This document shows positions 52,040 through 62,142 of a stretch of DNA of 64,000 nt, piece after piece. This DNA is from Planctomycetaceae bacterium. Its GTDB lineage: Bacteria > Planctomycetota > Planctomycetia > Planctomycetales > Planctomycetaceae. The notes beneath the pieces were generated by a model. That model made no database searches. It saw only the letters and a list, made by a program, of their open reading frames with translations, and was not told the origin of the DNA. Made by a program: the position numbers and the translations under genes. Location: NCBI GenBank assembly GCA_021732785.1, contig JAKFUG010000006.1, forward strand, positions 62,001 to 126,000, written 5' to 3'. Every line of letters begins with the position of its first letter. The stretch's first letter is position 1.

Positions 52040-53155
52040 TTACGGCAACTGTACACTCTTCACAAACGCTTCAAACGCGGCCTTTTCCTGCAGCGCCAAC
52101 GCCGTGGTGGCCTGCAGTTTGATGAACCACGTTTTGTCCCCTTTGTCGACGATCACACCGAGGATCGATTGCCCTTTTTCCGCATCGGGCGGGGCAATCA
52201 ACACCGCATAATCGCCGGTGTCGGCACCGACTTCGATGGGCTGCAACGCGGCCTTCAATCCCTCGGCGTCATACGTTTTCGCACCGATCTGCCCGGCCCA
52301 GCGATTCACGTTGGCCAGACGATCGCCCGCTGCCTTGGCGAGATCGATGATGGTGACTTCGCCTTTCCCGGCGGCCCCTTCAATTTCATAGGCAGCTTTG
52401 CGCATCCCGCCCGATTTGCCCGGCCGCCAGTCGGGCGGGGCGGTCATTTTCAGGGGCGAAGCCGTCGCATTCGCGGCATCGTTCATCGGCGGGGCCGCCA
52501 TCGGGCGATCAAAGCCGCCACGCCCCCCGGCGAACGGTCCGCCCATGCCGCCGGCCGCTTTCGCTTGTCCTTCGAGATTCACAAAGACCGCAGTGTGATC
52601 TTTGGGCAGCGTGAGCGTTTCTGTCTCACTCGATAACTGGTCGCTCTTCATCGGCGGCAATGAGAGTTGCCCGCGCCATCGATTCAGGTTCGCGAGCACG
52701 CCTTCCTGCTGATCACCCTCTCCGGCGGGAAGCACGGTGACAGATGTTTCCAGCGGGGGCTGGGTGTCGATGACCAGTGTCGCGAACCGTAAGCCACTCG
52801 AAGGTTGTTGCGACCACCCGCCGGGCAGCGTCCATTGCGGCTTGCCGGAATCGTTGAACGTCATCGACTGCACGACCTGGCGAAATTCGGCCACGCGGCT
52901 TGCCACGGCATCGAGCGGACCGGTGAGTTTAAGGAACCAGAATTGTCCGTCATGCGGAATGATCGCCCCGAGCATCCGCTGCGGTTCCCCCGCGGAATTC
53001 GACGCGCTGCCTTTACCAGTTGGGGTCGGAAGCTGGATGGCTTCCACCTTCGGGACGTCGTACTGCGTGATGTTGTCCTGCGGACGGCAGCCCCCGTTAG
53101 CCGTGGCAACGAGTCCACAAACGAGCACCATTCTCAGTGTGGAAAAAAGCTTCAC
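52040..53155 (-). CDS. Predicted lipoprotein upstream of ResB-CcsA
   Basis: 371 residues. The lipobox-like ATANGGC near residue 25 follows a hydrophobic stretch (MVLVCGLVATAN), suggesting lipid anchoring. Two copies of a similar domain are seen: GEPQRMLGAIIPHDGQFWFLKLTGPLDAV...EFRQVVQSMTF and GQSILGVIVDKGDKTWFIKLQATTALAL...AFEAFVKSVQL. A Gly/Pro/Ala-rich middle (about 205-245) joins them. GTG at 53155 has GGGAG upstream; ATG at 53131 is an alternative. It is on the strand of the ccs gene and separated from it by the palindromic repeat. Function unknown. Confidence 0.7.
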   Translation of the reverse strand: MKLFSTLRMVLVCGLVATANGGCRPQDNITQYDVPKVEAIQLPTPTGKGSASNSAGEPQRMLGAIIPHDGQFWFLKLTGPLDAVASRVAEFRQVVQSMTFNDSGKPQWTLPGGWSQQPSSGLRFATLVIDTQPPLETSVTVLPAGEGDQQEGVLANLNRWRGQLSLPPMKSDQLSSETETLTLPKDHTAVFVNLEGQAKAAGGMGGPFAGGRGGFDRPMAAPPMNDAANATASPLKMTAPPDWRPGKSGGMRKAAYEIEGAAGKGEVTIIDLAKAAGDRLANVNRWAGQIGAKTYDAEGLKAALQPIEVGADTGDYAVLIAPPDAEKGQSILGVIVDKGDKTWFIKLQATTALALQEKAAFEAFVKSVQLP

Positions 53156-53328
53156 GGACGTTAACTCCCGGGGAGGCACCCGAGACACACTCCGCGGAGT
53201 GTGATTGTTTCGGGAAGGTTTGTTCAGGCAGGACCGACTCGATTTCGGCTCGAAGCGGCGAAAAACGGCTCCACATGATTATAGTTGTCCCGACCGAGGA
53301 AAGTACACTTGCCCGGAAAAGACCACCG

Positions 53329-54276
53329 ATGACTGCTGATCATTCACCCGGGTTGATGATTTCTTCTGTTAGCGTCCGCGAGTGGCCCACGGCGCTGGAG
53401 TTGTTGTTCGCGACTTTTCCTGCGGAGGAAGTGCAGCCACGGATTGATTCCACGCTGATCGCCGTCAGCGAAGGTCGGCTCGATTTGTCCGGACTGCGGT
53501 GGATCACCCGCAACGGCGCTCCGCTCGCCGTGTCCCTGACGATGGAGCAACCCGACAGTGTCACGCTGGTCTGGCCCCCCGTCATGAGTTCGGACGCCGA
53601 AAATCCCGCCGTGATGGAAGCCGCCCTGCTGCGGGAATTGACCGCCCGCCTCGATCAATCGGGATCGCGGCTGGCCCAGATCCTGCTTGATCCGACGGAA
53701 ACCACCGACTGTTCCATTTACGAAGCGCACGGGTTCAGCACGCGGGCCGATCTCGATTTTCTCGTCCGTACGCTCGACGGAACGCTGCCGATTCCGGACA
53801 TCGCCGACTGGGAAGTGGAAACGTTTGATGAATCTTCAAACCGGGAGCGTTTCGTGACGCTGATCGAAGCGACCTACCTTGGTTCGCAGGATTGCACGGT
53901 TCTGGATGGTCTGCGGAATGGGCAAGAGGCGCTGGCGAGTCATCGACTTTCCGGGCAATTTCATCCCGAGCTGTGGACACTGTACAAAATCGCCGGAACA
54001 GACGTCGCTGTGGTGCTGCTCAACGAACATCCGGAACAATCCGCGGTGGAGTTGGTGTATTTCGGTGTCACCCCGGCTGCACGTGGTCGCGGTTACGGTC
54101 AAAACGCCTTGATTCAGGCCTTGAACAGCGCCGCGGCGCGCGGCAATCTGCTCGCCTTTCTTGCCGTTGATGCCAAAAACCGTTTCGCCGTTGATGTTTA
54201 CGCCAATCTGGGCTTCTCGCATCTCTCCCGGCGGCAAGCCCTCTTTCGCTGGCCCGGCGGTTTGGCACGAAAGTAA
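53329..54276 (+). CDS. Tandem GNAT acetyltransferase
   Basis: 315 residues. The N-terminal half has a degraded GNAT pattern (GAPLAVSLTMEQPDS, ALLRELTARLDQSGSRLAQILLD, YEAHGF). The C-terminal half has an intact acetyl-CoA site (VELVYFGVTPAARGRGYGQNALIQAL) and FAVDVYANLGFSHLSRRQALFRW. Two-lobed GNATs of this kind include mycothiol synthase-like enzymes, but planctomycetes are not known to make mycothiol, so the substrate is open. The ATG at 53329 gives a compact start; 53356 is possible. It is divergent from the lipoprotein gene. Confidence 0.78.
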   Translation: MTADHSPGLMISSVSVREWPTALELLFATFPAEEVQPRIDSTLIAVSEGRLDLSGLRWITRNGAPLAVSLTMEQPDSVTLVWPPVMSSDAENPAVMEAALLRELTARLDQSGSRLAQILLDPTETTDCSIYEAHGFSTRADLDFLVRTLDGTLPIPDIADWEVETFDESSNRERFVTLIEATYLGSQDCTVLDGLRNGQEALASHRLSGQFHPELWTLYKIAGTDVAVVLLNEHPEQSAVELVYFGVTPAARGRGYGQNALIQALNSAAARGNLLAFLAVDAKNRFAVDVYANLGFSHLSRRQALFRWPGGLARK

Positions 54277-54692
54277 TTGACAGCTTCTGAACATGACGGC
54301 CGACCAATTCTGGCGCTCCGTTCCGAATTGCGGGAGGCGGCAACCCCCGGTCTTCTCGCGACTTTTGAAGGTTTCTTCCAGACGATGAACGCGGCGCGAA
54401 TTTTTTGCGAAGCCGATGGGTTTGACTCCCGCCGCGCCGGAGATACGATCAGCCCCACTGAGTGAGTCTGAAAGACGCTCACCGCGCGACCCGAATGGTG
54501 TCTGGAATTGGACATCAAAATGGTGGCGGGGCGGGTTGTCTGTTTCCAACAATCCAACACTCTCCGAACAACATTCACGAAAGTGCGGAACCAGGGGTGG
54601 GTCTGCACGACGAGCGTGGCTGCGCCATTGGCAAAGCTGGCTCGACGTGGACATTGGCGAAGATTGGCGGACCGGAGTGTGGGGGTCGCAAG
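54277..54692. other. 415-nt gap upstream of the dnaA-like gene
   Basis: Frames here are open but not protein-like. No clear TTATCCACA-type DnaA boxes were seen, so there is no direct sign of a chromosome origin. Confidence 0.4.
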
Positions 54693-56198
54693 ATGCAGCC
54701 CGGCATGAAGCCGACAGAGACGGATTGCGCCGCGATGGGTCACGATGATCCCCGCAAAGCCGCCGTGCTGGCAGAATTGAAATTCCGTCTGGGTGCGCAA
54801 CCGTATGCGTTGTGGTGCCAGGACAAAATCGAACTCGACATTCGGGACGACGTGTTGACCATCGCGGTCGGCAGTCCGTTCCTGCTCAACTGCATGCAGA
54901 AGCAGTTCAGCGCGGTGCTGACCGAAGCCGCACAAGCGGTAATCGGCCCGAGCGCTTCCGCAGTGTTAACCGTCGATGCACGGCTGTCGCTGAAACCGGG
55001 TTCCACCGCGTCGAGCACGTCGCGCAGCGCGGTGCGTAAGCCGCCGGTTACCTCCAGCACGGCAATGACTGTCGCACCCCCGTCCTCCAACAAGGACGCG
55101 AGTGCGCGCATTGTGCCCATGACGGAATCGGCGGGAGCCGCGTTGGCCATCCCGCGGCAGCGCCGGCTGGCGGAACTTTCCGAGTTCATCGCCGGGCCGT
55201 CGACCGAGATCGCGCACACCGCGTGCAAGCAAGTGGCGATCTCACCCGGATTGCAGTTCAACCCGCTCTACATTCACGGCGCTGTGGGAACCGGCAAATC
55301 GCACCTTCTGGAAGGGATTTGTCGTCAACTGCGGCGGTCGCATCCGAACCTGCAAGTGGTGTTGATCACGGCGGAAGGCTTCGCCAACTATTTTACACAA
55401 TCGTTACGGGACCGGACGTTACCCAGCTTCCGTCAGAAGTTCCGCGGCGTTGATCTGCTGCTCGTGGACGACATCGACTTCTTTGAATCGAAGCGTGTCT
55501 TTCAGGAAGAGTTCCTGCACACGCTGGCCGACCTCATCGATCATCGCCGTCAGGTGGTCATGACGGGCGATCGGCATCCGCGGTTGTTGTCGAAGCTGGG
55601 CGATGACCTCATCTCCCGGATGCAATCGGGATTGGTTTGCCGGTTGGAAACGCCGGACGCCGAGACGCGCCGCAAGATTGTGACCGTGAAAGCCCAACGG
55701 CTCGATGGCGAATTCGCGCCGGAAGCGCTCGAGTTCATCGCCGACCGATTCACCGGCAGCGTGCGGGAACTCGAAGGCGCGTTGAACTGCCTGCAAACGT
55801 ATTTCTCCATGACCCGTAAGCGGATCACTGTGAACACCGCCCGACAGGTCCTGGCCGATCTCGAACGCGATTGTTTGCGGATCGTGCGGCTGGCGGATGT
55901 CGAACGGGTGGTTTGTGCGTTGTTCGGTTTGCGACCGAAGGACCTCAAATCGGACAGCCGCGTTCGCACACTCGCCCAACCGCGGATGTTGGCGATGTTT
56001 CTTGCGCGGAAACACACGCCGTCGGCATATTCGGAAATCGGCCAGCATTTCGGTGGGCGCAATCACAGCACAGTCATGTCCGCCGAGCGCAAGGTGCAGG
56101 GCTGGCTGGAAGAAAATGCGTCGGTCCGCATCGCATCGCAAGATTGGACGATCGGCGAAATCGTCAGCACCCTGGAGCAACAGCTCCTCGCCGGCTAA
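54693..56198 (+). CDS. dnaA: DnaA-like replication initiator
   Basis: 501 residues. Domain I (LKFRLGAQPYALWCQDKIELDIRDDVLTIAVGSPFLLNCMQKQF, about 29-72), a Ser/Thr/Pro linker (about 103-150), an AAA+ domain with Walker A GAVGTGKS (196-203) and Walker B LLLVDDIDF (255-263), and domain IV ending in SAYSEIGQHFGGRNHSTVMSAERKV, the DnaA-box-binding signature. It opens the chromosome origin. The start is uncertain (ATG at 54693, 54705 or 54738). The Walker A reads GAVGTGKS where most DnaA read GGxGLGKT, so this could be a second, diverged DnaA paralogue. Confidence 0.88.
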   Translation: MQPGMKPTETDCAAMGHDDPRKAAVLAELKFRLGAQPYALWCQDKIELDIRDDVLTIAVGSPFLLNCMQKQFSAVLTEAAQAVIGPSASAVLTVDARLSLKPGSTASSTSRSAVRKPPVTSSTAMTVAPPSSNKDASARIVPMTESAGAALAIPRQRRLAELSEFIAGPSTEIAHTACKQVAISPGLQFNPLYIHGAVGTGKSHLLEGICRQLRRSHPNLQVVLITAEGFANYFTQSLRDRTLPSFRQKFRGVDLLLVDDIDFFESKRVFQEEFLHTLADLIDHRRQVVMTGDRHPRLLSKLGDDLISRMQSGLVCRLETPDAETRRKIVTVKAQRLDGEFAPEALEFIADRFTGSVRELEGALNCLQTYFSMTRKRITVNTARQVLADLERDCLRIVRLADVERVVCALFGLRPKDLKSDSRVRTLAQPRMLAMFLARKHTPSAYSEIGQHFGGRNHSTVMSAERKVQGWLEENASVRIASQDWTIGEIVSTLEQQLLAG

Positions 56199-56422
56199 CG
56201 CTTGCCGCTTTGCAGAATCCCATTTCCCGCTGGTGTGGTTCAGATTCTTCCGGCGGTGCCACCCGTAGCGATTGTGCGTCGTGAGAACTCCACGCGGGAG
56301 TTTCGTTTTGGCACAAGCACGTCGCCAAATAAAAGCTAGAGTTGCCCATCGGCAACAGTCCGTTTGCGGCGCAGAGTGCGTCCGTCCCGTTGCTGAGTTC
56401 GCTCATTTTGAGAACTTTGCAC

Positions 56423-57412
56423 GTGGCACAATACCTCGTCACCGGCGGTGCCGGATTCATCGGTTCGCACATCGTCACCCGCTTGTGCCGCGAGGGCCAT
56501 TCGGTCCGCGTGCTCGATAACCTTTCGACCGGGTCGCTCGAGAACCTCGCGCATGTCGCCGGTCAGTATGAATTCGTGCAGGCGGATTTGAACGATCGCT
56601 GCAGCGTTGACCGGGCCGTGACCGAAGTGGAAGTCGTCTTCCATGAAGCGGCGTTGGCTTCGGTGCCGCGAAGTGTCGAACAACCGTTGGAGACACACGC
56701 CGCGTGCGTTACGGGGACCGTCAACCTGCTGGATGCCTGCCGAAAAGCGGGGGTCCGCCGCGTGGTGTATGCCGCTTCGAGTAGTGCCTACGGCAATGCG
56801 GAAGTGATGCCCAAACACGAAGGTCAGTTGCCGGGGCCGTTGTCGCCGTATGCCGCCGCGAAACTGGCCGCGGAACTCTATTGCGAAGCTTTCGCCGCCA
56901 CCTACGGATTGGAAACCGTGCGGCTGCGATACTTCAATGTGTTCGGTCCCCGACAGGATCCGAACAGCCCCTATTCCGCTGTGATCCCGCGGTTCGTTGC
57001 GGCCCTGCTCGCCGGAGAACAGCCGGTGATCTATGGCGATGGATCTCAATCGCGCGACTTCACCTACATCGACAACGTGGTGGCAGGCAATCTGCTGGCA
57101 GCGCGCGTGCCGGGGATCAGTGGCCGCGTTTATAACTGCGCGTGCGGTTCTTCGCTCGATCTGATCACGCTGCTCCGCACCATCTGCGAACAACTGGACG
57201 TTCCGTTCGCGCCGCGGTTTGCCGCCCCGCGCGTGGGGGATGTGCTCCATTCCTGGGCCGATATTTCCGCGGCGGAGCGCGATCTCGGCTACCACCCACA
57301 AGTGCCGATTCGTGACGGCCTGACGCGCACGGTCGCCTGGTATCTGGAACAGCATCAGCAACGTCAAAGCGAACAGCACGGCTGCCTGAGCGCATCCGTT
57401 TCGGCCCGGTAA
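56423..57412 (+). CDS. NAD-dependent nucleotide-sugar epimerase (GalE/WbpP-like)
   Basis: 329 residues, extended SDR family: [10 protein letters not shown] cofactor loop (about 7-16), [11 protein letters not shown], catalytic Ser in ASSSAYG and [29 protein letters not shown] and [16 protein letters not shown] are typical of UDP-GlcNAc or UDP-glucose 4-epimerases. It should supply activated sugars for surface polysaccharide, fitting the Wzc-like gene next to it. The start is inferred: GTG at 56423 places the Rossmann motif at the N-terminus; a TTG 5 nt earlier is out of frame. Substrate not determined. Confidence 0.85.
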   Translation: MAQYLVTGGAGFIGSHIVTRLCREGHSVRVLDNLSTGSLENLAHVAGQYEFVQADLNDRCSVDRAVTEVEVVFHEAALASVPRSVEQPLETHAACVTGTVNLLDACRKAGVRRVVYAASSSAYGNAEVMPKHEGQLPGPLSPYAAAKLAAELYCEAFAATYGLETVRLRYFNVFGPRQDPNSPYSAVIPRFVAALLAGEQPVIYGDGSQSRDFTYIDNVVAGNLLAARVPGISGRVYNCACGSSLDLITLLRTICEQLDVPFAPRFAAPRVGDVLHSWADISAAERDLGYHPQVPIRDGLTRTVAWYLEQHQQRQSEQHGCLSASVSAR

Positions 57413-57479
57413 TCTTCGCGATTACACATTCCGATCAACAACACGCAATCCTGCACTTCCTTACGGAAGGACCGCTCCC

Positions 57480-59798
57480 GTGACAAAAGAACTCGAGTTT
57501 CACGCCGGTAAGCTCCCGGGGCATACCCATCCCGACGAAGAGGCGTACCGCAAGCCGGTCAACTTCGCGCTGCTGGCCTTGCGCTATCGCTGGTGGTTGG
57601 CTGCAGGCGGGATTCTCGGCTTCGCGATGGGATTCGCGTACTATCTGAAAGCTGGCCCGGAGTACGACGCGACGGCGCAGATTCTCGTCTCGCGCCAGCA
57701 CACCAGCCCGATCCCCGCCGAACAGCGAACGCTGAGCGATTGGGGCGAACGAAGCGAACACATCGCGATCATTCTCAGCCCGATGATCGTGGATCGCGCG
57801 GTGGACATCGGCAAGCTCGACCAGTTGTCGATCTACCGCAAGGCGAAAGATCGGGAAGAATTCGTCGAAGACGTGATCAGTGGGCTGAAAGTGAAACGGA
57901 CGTCCGGACAAGACCGCTCGTTCACCAACGTTCTCACGCTGACATACTCCGACAAGAATCCGCACGATGCCCGCGCCGTGGTGCAGGCCATCGTCGGGGC
58001 CTACGCGGCTTATCTGCAGACCACGCGCCAGGAAAAGGCGTCGGAAGTGCTCGTCAGTACGCAGAAAGCGCACGATGATCTGCTGGCCAAACTCCGCCAG
58101 CGCGAACAGGAATACCACGAGTTCCGCGATTCCGCGCCGTTTCAATGGAAAGCCCCCCTGGGGGCAACCGCGGCCGACGGGAACCTCACCACCAACGTTC
58201 ATCAGGAACGGATCATCGCGATTGAAGAACAACGCAAGCTCAATCTGCTACGACAGGCGGAACTGCAATCGCGTCAGAAAATCCTGACCGAAGGTTTGAA
58301 AAATCGGGAACCGCGTGAAAGTCTGGAGATCATCGTTCAACGGTTTCTGACACAGGACGGCACGGCCAGTATCGAGCGGCAACGGCAACAGGATTCGGGG
58401 ATCTTCGAGAACCGTTACCTGCCGATGCTGCTGGAAGAGAAAAAGCTGCTGCGCGATTACGGCGTCGATCATCCCGATGTGCAGATGATTCAGAAGTCGC
58501 TGGCATCAGTTCGCGAGTTCTATCGGATGCAGGGGATTCGTTTGCCCGAAGATTTGCCGAAGAAGCCGGACGGCCGCCCGCAGGTGATGCCCGAGCAGGA
58601 CATTGTAGCGTCCTATCTGGAATCGTTGCGGTTACAGCTCACGGAACTCACGCTGCGAGATTCCGAACTGGCCACCGTGTTCGAGCACGAATCCCAACAA
58701 GCGAAGGATGTCGCGCGGTTCCAGGCGAAAGATCAATCGTTGAATGCGGAATTGACCCGCTTGCGCGATTTGTGGGGTCAGCTCGTCACGCAGGTCAATC
58801 AGGTTGGCATCGAAAAAGACGGCAGCGGTTATTCATTGAAACAGCTCGCGCCGGTGAAAGATGCCCTGTCGATCAAGCGAATTCTCAAGTTCGTCGGCGC
58901 GGGAACCATCGCCGGGATGGGCTTGCTCGCCGCGATCTGCGTGCTGCGGGAACTGAGTGACACGCGACTCAAGACGTTGGCCGATGTCCGTACGATGATT
59001 CATCATCCGTTGCTCGGCAGCATTGCCCGCTTCGGACATCAGGAAGATCGCACGTCGCCATCGACGGCCCACGCTCATCCGGGCATGCGGTATCTGCTGG
59101 CACCCCACTCGCTGGAAGCGGAAAACTTCCGGTCGTTGCGAGCCGCGGTCAGCATTGCCTGCGAGGATGCTCACGCCAAGCTATTGCTGGTCACCAGTCC
59201 GGAGCCGAGCGATGGCAAGTCGACGACCACCGCGAACCTCGCGGTGGCGATCGCTCAGTCGGGCAAGCGCGTGCTGCTGATCGATGCGGACCTGCGTCGA
59301 CCGACCGCACATCGCTTGTTCCGCATCCCGGCCGATGTCGGCTTGACCGACGTCCTGCAGGGAGAAGCCAACTGGATGCCGTTGGTGCGACAAACGACCA
59401 TTGATAACCTGTCGGTCTTGCCTGCCGGTGCATCGCCGGAGAATCCCGCAGAGTTGTTGTCCTCGGCCCGGTTGTCGCGATTACTGAAAGATGCGCGGGA
59501 CGAATACGATCTGGTGCTGGTCGATGCCCCGCCGATGCTGGCCGTCAGCGATCCGTGTGTGATCGCCCGGCATACCGAACGGACCTTGCTGGTGGTTCGT
59601 CTCGGCAAGAGCAGCATGAGTTCGATGGCCCAGGCTCGCGAACTGGTGAAAACGCACGGCATCAAGTTGCTTGGTGTGGTGGCCAACGATCTGTCGGCCA
59701 ATGATGATGCCGATTACGCCAATCGCGGGGCTTACTACCGGGAATACACGTCGGATCCGAAAGCGGTGAGCCGCGAACCGGCCACGGTCTCGGTATAA
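57480..59798 (+). CDS. Wzc-like polysaccharide co-polymerase / BY-kinase
   Basis: 772 residues. The N-terminal Wzz-like domain has a first membrane helix (about 37-57, RWWLAAGGILGFAMGFAYYL), a long periplasmic coiled part, and a second helix near 470 (IAGMGLLAAICVL). The cytoplasmic tyrosine kinase follows: Walker A near residue 576 (SPEPSDGKSTTTA), Walker A' LLIDADLRRP and Walker B LVLVDAPP. A C-terminal tyrosine cluster (DYANRGAYYREYTSDP) is the autophosphorylation tail. It sets chain length in exopolysaccharide export. GTG start with AAGGA upstream. Confidence 0.9.
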   Translation: MTKELEFHAGKLPGHTHPDEEAYRKPVNFALLALRYRWWLAAGGILGFAMGFAYYLKAGPEYDATAQILVSRQHTSPIPAEQRTLSDWGERSEHIAIILSPMIVDRAVDIGKLDQLSIYRKAKDREEFVEDVISGLKVKRTSGQDRSFTNVLTLTYSDKNPHDARAVVQAIVGAYAAYLQTTRQEKASEVLVSTQKAHDDLLAKLRQREQEYHEFRDSAPFQWKAPLGATAADGNLTTNVHQERIIAIEEQRKLNLLRQAELQSRQKILTEGLKNREPRESLEIIVQRFLTQDGTASIERQRQQDSGIFENRYLPMLLEEKKLLRDYGVDHPDVQMIQKSLASVREFYRMQGIRLPEDLPKKPDGRPQVMPEQDIVASYLESLRLQLTELTLRDSELATVFEHESQQAKDVARFQAKDQSLNAELTRLRDLWGQLVTQVNQVGIEKDGSGYSLKQLAPVKDALSIKRILKFVGAGTIAGMGLLAAICVLRELSDTRLKTLADVRTMIHHPLLGSIARFGHQEDRTSPSTAHAHPGMRYLLAPHSLEAENFRSLRAAVSIACEDAHAKLLLVTSPEPSDGKSTTTANLAVAIAQSGKRVLLIDADLRRPTAHRLFRIPADVGLTDVLQGEANWMPLVRQTTIDNLSVLPAGASPENPAELLSSARLSRLLKDARDEYDLVLVDAPPMLAVSDPCVIARHTERTLLVVRLGKSSMSSMAQARELVKTHGIKLLGVVANDLSANDDADYANRGAYYREYTSDPKAVSREPATVSV

Positions 59799-59853
59799 TC
59801 ACCGTCGTGTGATTTCGATCGAGCATGACGACCATGATGAACGCAGGTTGGTG

Positions 59854-60831
59854 ATGAGCGCGTTTTCGCGGCGGGAGATCGGTACGACAGGGATGCAGGT
59901 GACGCCGTTGGCCCTGGGATGCTGGCCCATCGCGGGAATCACCAGCATCGACGTCACGGAGTCGGCGAGCCGGGCCACCATCGCGGCAGCACTCGACGCG
60001 GGAATCAACTTTTTTGATACCGCGTACTGCTACGGCTACGAGGGGGAAAGCGAACGGATGGTGGGCGACGTCCTCCGTCCGCATCGCGATCAAGTCGTCA
60101 TCGCCACCAAAGGCGGCATCGAATGGGGCCCGGACAAGAAGCAGGTGCGCGATGGCCGCCCCGCCACCATTCACCGTCATTGTGATGAAAGCCTTCGACG
60201 GCTCGGCGTCGATGTGATTGACCTGTATTACCTGCACGCGCCCGATCCCAACACACCGGTCGAAGTGACGGCGACTGCGTATCGGCAGTTACTCGACACC
60301 GGCAAGGTCCGCGCGGTCGGGCTCTCCAATGCGACGACGGCCCAACTGGCATCGTTCCACCAAGTCTGCCCGCTGTCGGCGTTCCAGCCGCATTTCAACA
60401 TGCTGCAACGGGAAATTGAGATCGACCAGTTGCCCTGGTGCGTGGCCCACAACGTTTCCGTGATGGTGTACTGGCCGTTGATGAAAGGCTTGCTGGCGGG
60501 AAAGCTGCCGCGGAATCACGTCTTCGACGAACGCGATGGTCGCCGGAAGTATCCGATGTTCCAGGGCGAAGAATGGAACAGGAATCAGGATTTTCTCGAC
60601 CAACTGCGACCGATCGCCGATGAGACCGGGCACTCGCTGGCGCAGGTCGTCTTGAACTGGACGATTCAACAACCCGGTATCACTGTCGCCCTCTGCGGCG
60701 CGAAACGTCCCGAGCAAATCCTCGACAACGCGGCGGGGCAAACGTGGCGATTGACACCGCAGCAACTCGCACGGATTGACGCCGCCATTGCCGCACGCGG
60801 CCCTATCCAATCCCGCGCCGCAGTCACATAA
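59854..60831 (+). CDS. Aldo/keto reductase
   Basis: 325 residues of the AKR fold. [19 protein letters not shown] start, [23 protein letters not shown] with catalytic Asp and Tyr, TKGGIE (Lys), and [25 protein letters not shown] with catalytic His. The C-terminus has [32 protein letters not shown]-dependent carbonyl reduction; substrate unknown. The ATG at 59854 gives the normal N-terminus; the open frame back to 59809 overlaps the gap after wzc. Confidence 0.9.
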   Translation: MSAFSRREIGTTGMQVTPLALGCWPIAGITSIDVTESASRATIAAALDAGINFFDTAYCYGYEGESERMVGDVLRPHRDQVVIATKGGIEWGPDKKQVRDGRPATIHRHCDESLRRLGVDVIDLYYLHAPDPNTPVEVTATAYRQLLDTGKVRAVGLSNATTAQLASFHQVCPLSAFQPHFNMLQREIEIDQLPWCVAHNVSVMVYWPLMKGLLAGKLPRNHVFDERDGRRKYPMFQGEEWNRNQDFLDQLRPIADETGHSLAQVVLNWTIQQPGITVALCGAKRPEQILDNAAGQTWRLTPQQLARIDAAIAARGPIQSRAAVT

Positions 60832-60923
60832 CGCGAACCAGCCCGAAGCGCCGGCGACGGGTTTCTTCGATGGAAATCCAGTATATTTCCACGATACCGA
60901 TTCTCTCTCGTGGAAGCCCCTCG

Positions 60924-61691
60924 ATGTCTTTACTGCTGGAAACCACCAACGGTGTGCTGCGGATCACGCTCAACCGTCCCGAACGCCGAAATGCTCTTTC
61001 CGAACAAATGCTGACCGATCTCGGCACCGCGCTCGATAATGCCGCCGCGGATCGATCGGTACGGGTGATTGTTCTCGCTGCGACCGGTCCGGTTTTCAGT
61101 TCGGGACACGATCTCGGCGAAATGAAGGACCGGTCCGCCGACGATTACCAATCGCTCTTTGCACGCTGTTCACAAGTGATGCAGCGGTTGCGAACGGTCC
61201 CCCAACCGGTAATTGCCCGTGTGCAGGGTTTGGCCACCGCGGCGGGATGCCAGTTGGTTGCCGCGTGCGATTTGGCCGTCGCCGCCACCGATGCCCGCTT
61301 TGCCACGCCGGGCGTGAAAATCGGCCTCTTCTGCACCACGCCGATGGTCCCGCTGGTACGGAGCATCCCGGCAAAGATCGCCATGGAAATGCTGCTCACT
61401 GGACAACCCTTATCCGCCGAACGTGCGCTCGAAGTGGGCTTGGTTAATCGCGTTGTTCCGTCCGATCAATTGGACGCCGCGATTCAACATCTAACGGACG
61501 CGATCTGTGCCAGCAGTCCGCTCACGATTCAAATTGGTAAGCAGGCGTTCTACGATCAGGCAAACCTCGACGAAACCGAAGCCTACGATCGCGCCGTCGC
61601 TGTCATGACCGACAACGCCTGTCGGCACGATGCCCAGGAAGGGATCGCGGCCTTCCTGCAAAAACGCCCGGCGAATTGGACGGGAACGTAG
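60924..61691 (+). CDS. Enoyl-CoA hydratase/isomerase
   Basis: 255 residues, crotonase fold: [16 protein letters not shown] (CoA binding), [16 protein letters not shown] (oxyanion hole), [40 protein letters not shown] (active-site helix). The usual catalytic Glu pair is only partly evident, so hydratase versus isomerase is not settled. ATG at 60924 gives the family start. Confidence 0.88.
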   Translation: MSLLLETTNGVLRITLNRPERRNALSEQMLTDLGTALDNAAADRSVRVIVLAATGPVFSSGHDLGEMKDRSADDYQSLFARCSQVMQRLRTVPQPVIARVQGLATAAGCQLVAACDLAVAATDARFATPGVKIGLFCTTPMVPLVRSIPAKIAMEMLLTGQPLSAERALEVGLVNRVVPSDQLDAAIQHLTDAICASSPLTIQIGKQAFYDQANLDETEAYDRAVAVMTDNACRHDAQEGIAAFLQKRPANWTGT

Positions 61692-61757
61692 GAGAAAAGG
61701 AAGCGGACGGCCCGCAAGCCGCCGTCGGTCGCGTCGCCTGCGCGGTTAGGCATTCGC

Positions 61758-61946
61758 TCAATGGACGGCGACATTCTTTGCCAGGGTTTTGAATCGCTCC
61801 CCGTTGGACTGGACCACCGTGATGGTGACGTGCCCGGTCTTGCTGGTGTTGATGTCGGTGACGGTGCCCGATTTGCCCTTGTGGACGCCGCCAATCACGT
61901 TGCAAGCCGCGCCGTCGATTAATTTGCTTGTGGGTTTGGCTTTCAT
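61758..61946 (-). CDS. Small KOW-domain protein
   Basis: 62 residues: NVIGGVHKGKSGTVTDINTSKTGHVTITVVQ is a KOW motif, as in ribosomal L24 and NusG, probably RNA-binding. It stands alone, not in a ribosomal operon. The ATG at 61946 gives a compact domain; an open frame back to 61991 has no better start. Small KOW proteins are common and mostly uncharacterised. Confidence 0.7.
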   Translation of the reverse strand: MKAKPTSKLIDGAACNVIGGVHKGKSGTVTDINTSKTGHVTITVVQSNGERFKTLAKNVAVH

Positions 61947-62142
61947 GTCATGAGTTCCGAAGCGTTTGGTTTGGATGTGTGATTCGGCCACTTGCTGTCT
62001 TGTGGCAAGTGCCGAGGACTGAGTGATGCGACATCAACCCGTGTCATTGAATTAACGACCGCATTCGCGAATGCGGATGTAATGTCTCGGCGAGGTCGGT
62101 ATCGTAACAGGAACAAATATCACACACAGCGGAGTCATCTCG

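Noticed and set aside
54462-54692. N-terminal extension of dnaA
   Set aside because: Composition is unlike DnaA domain I and no ribosome site precedes it; likely non-coding.
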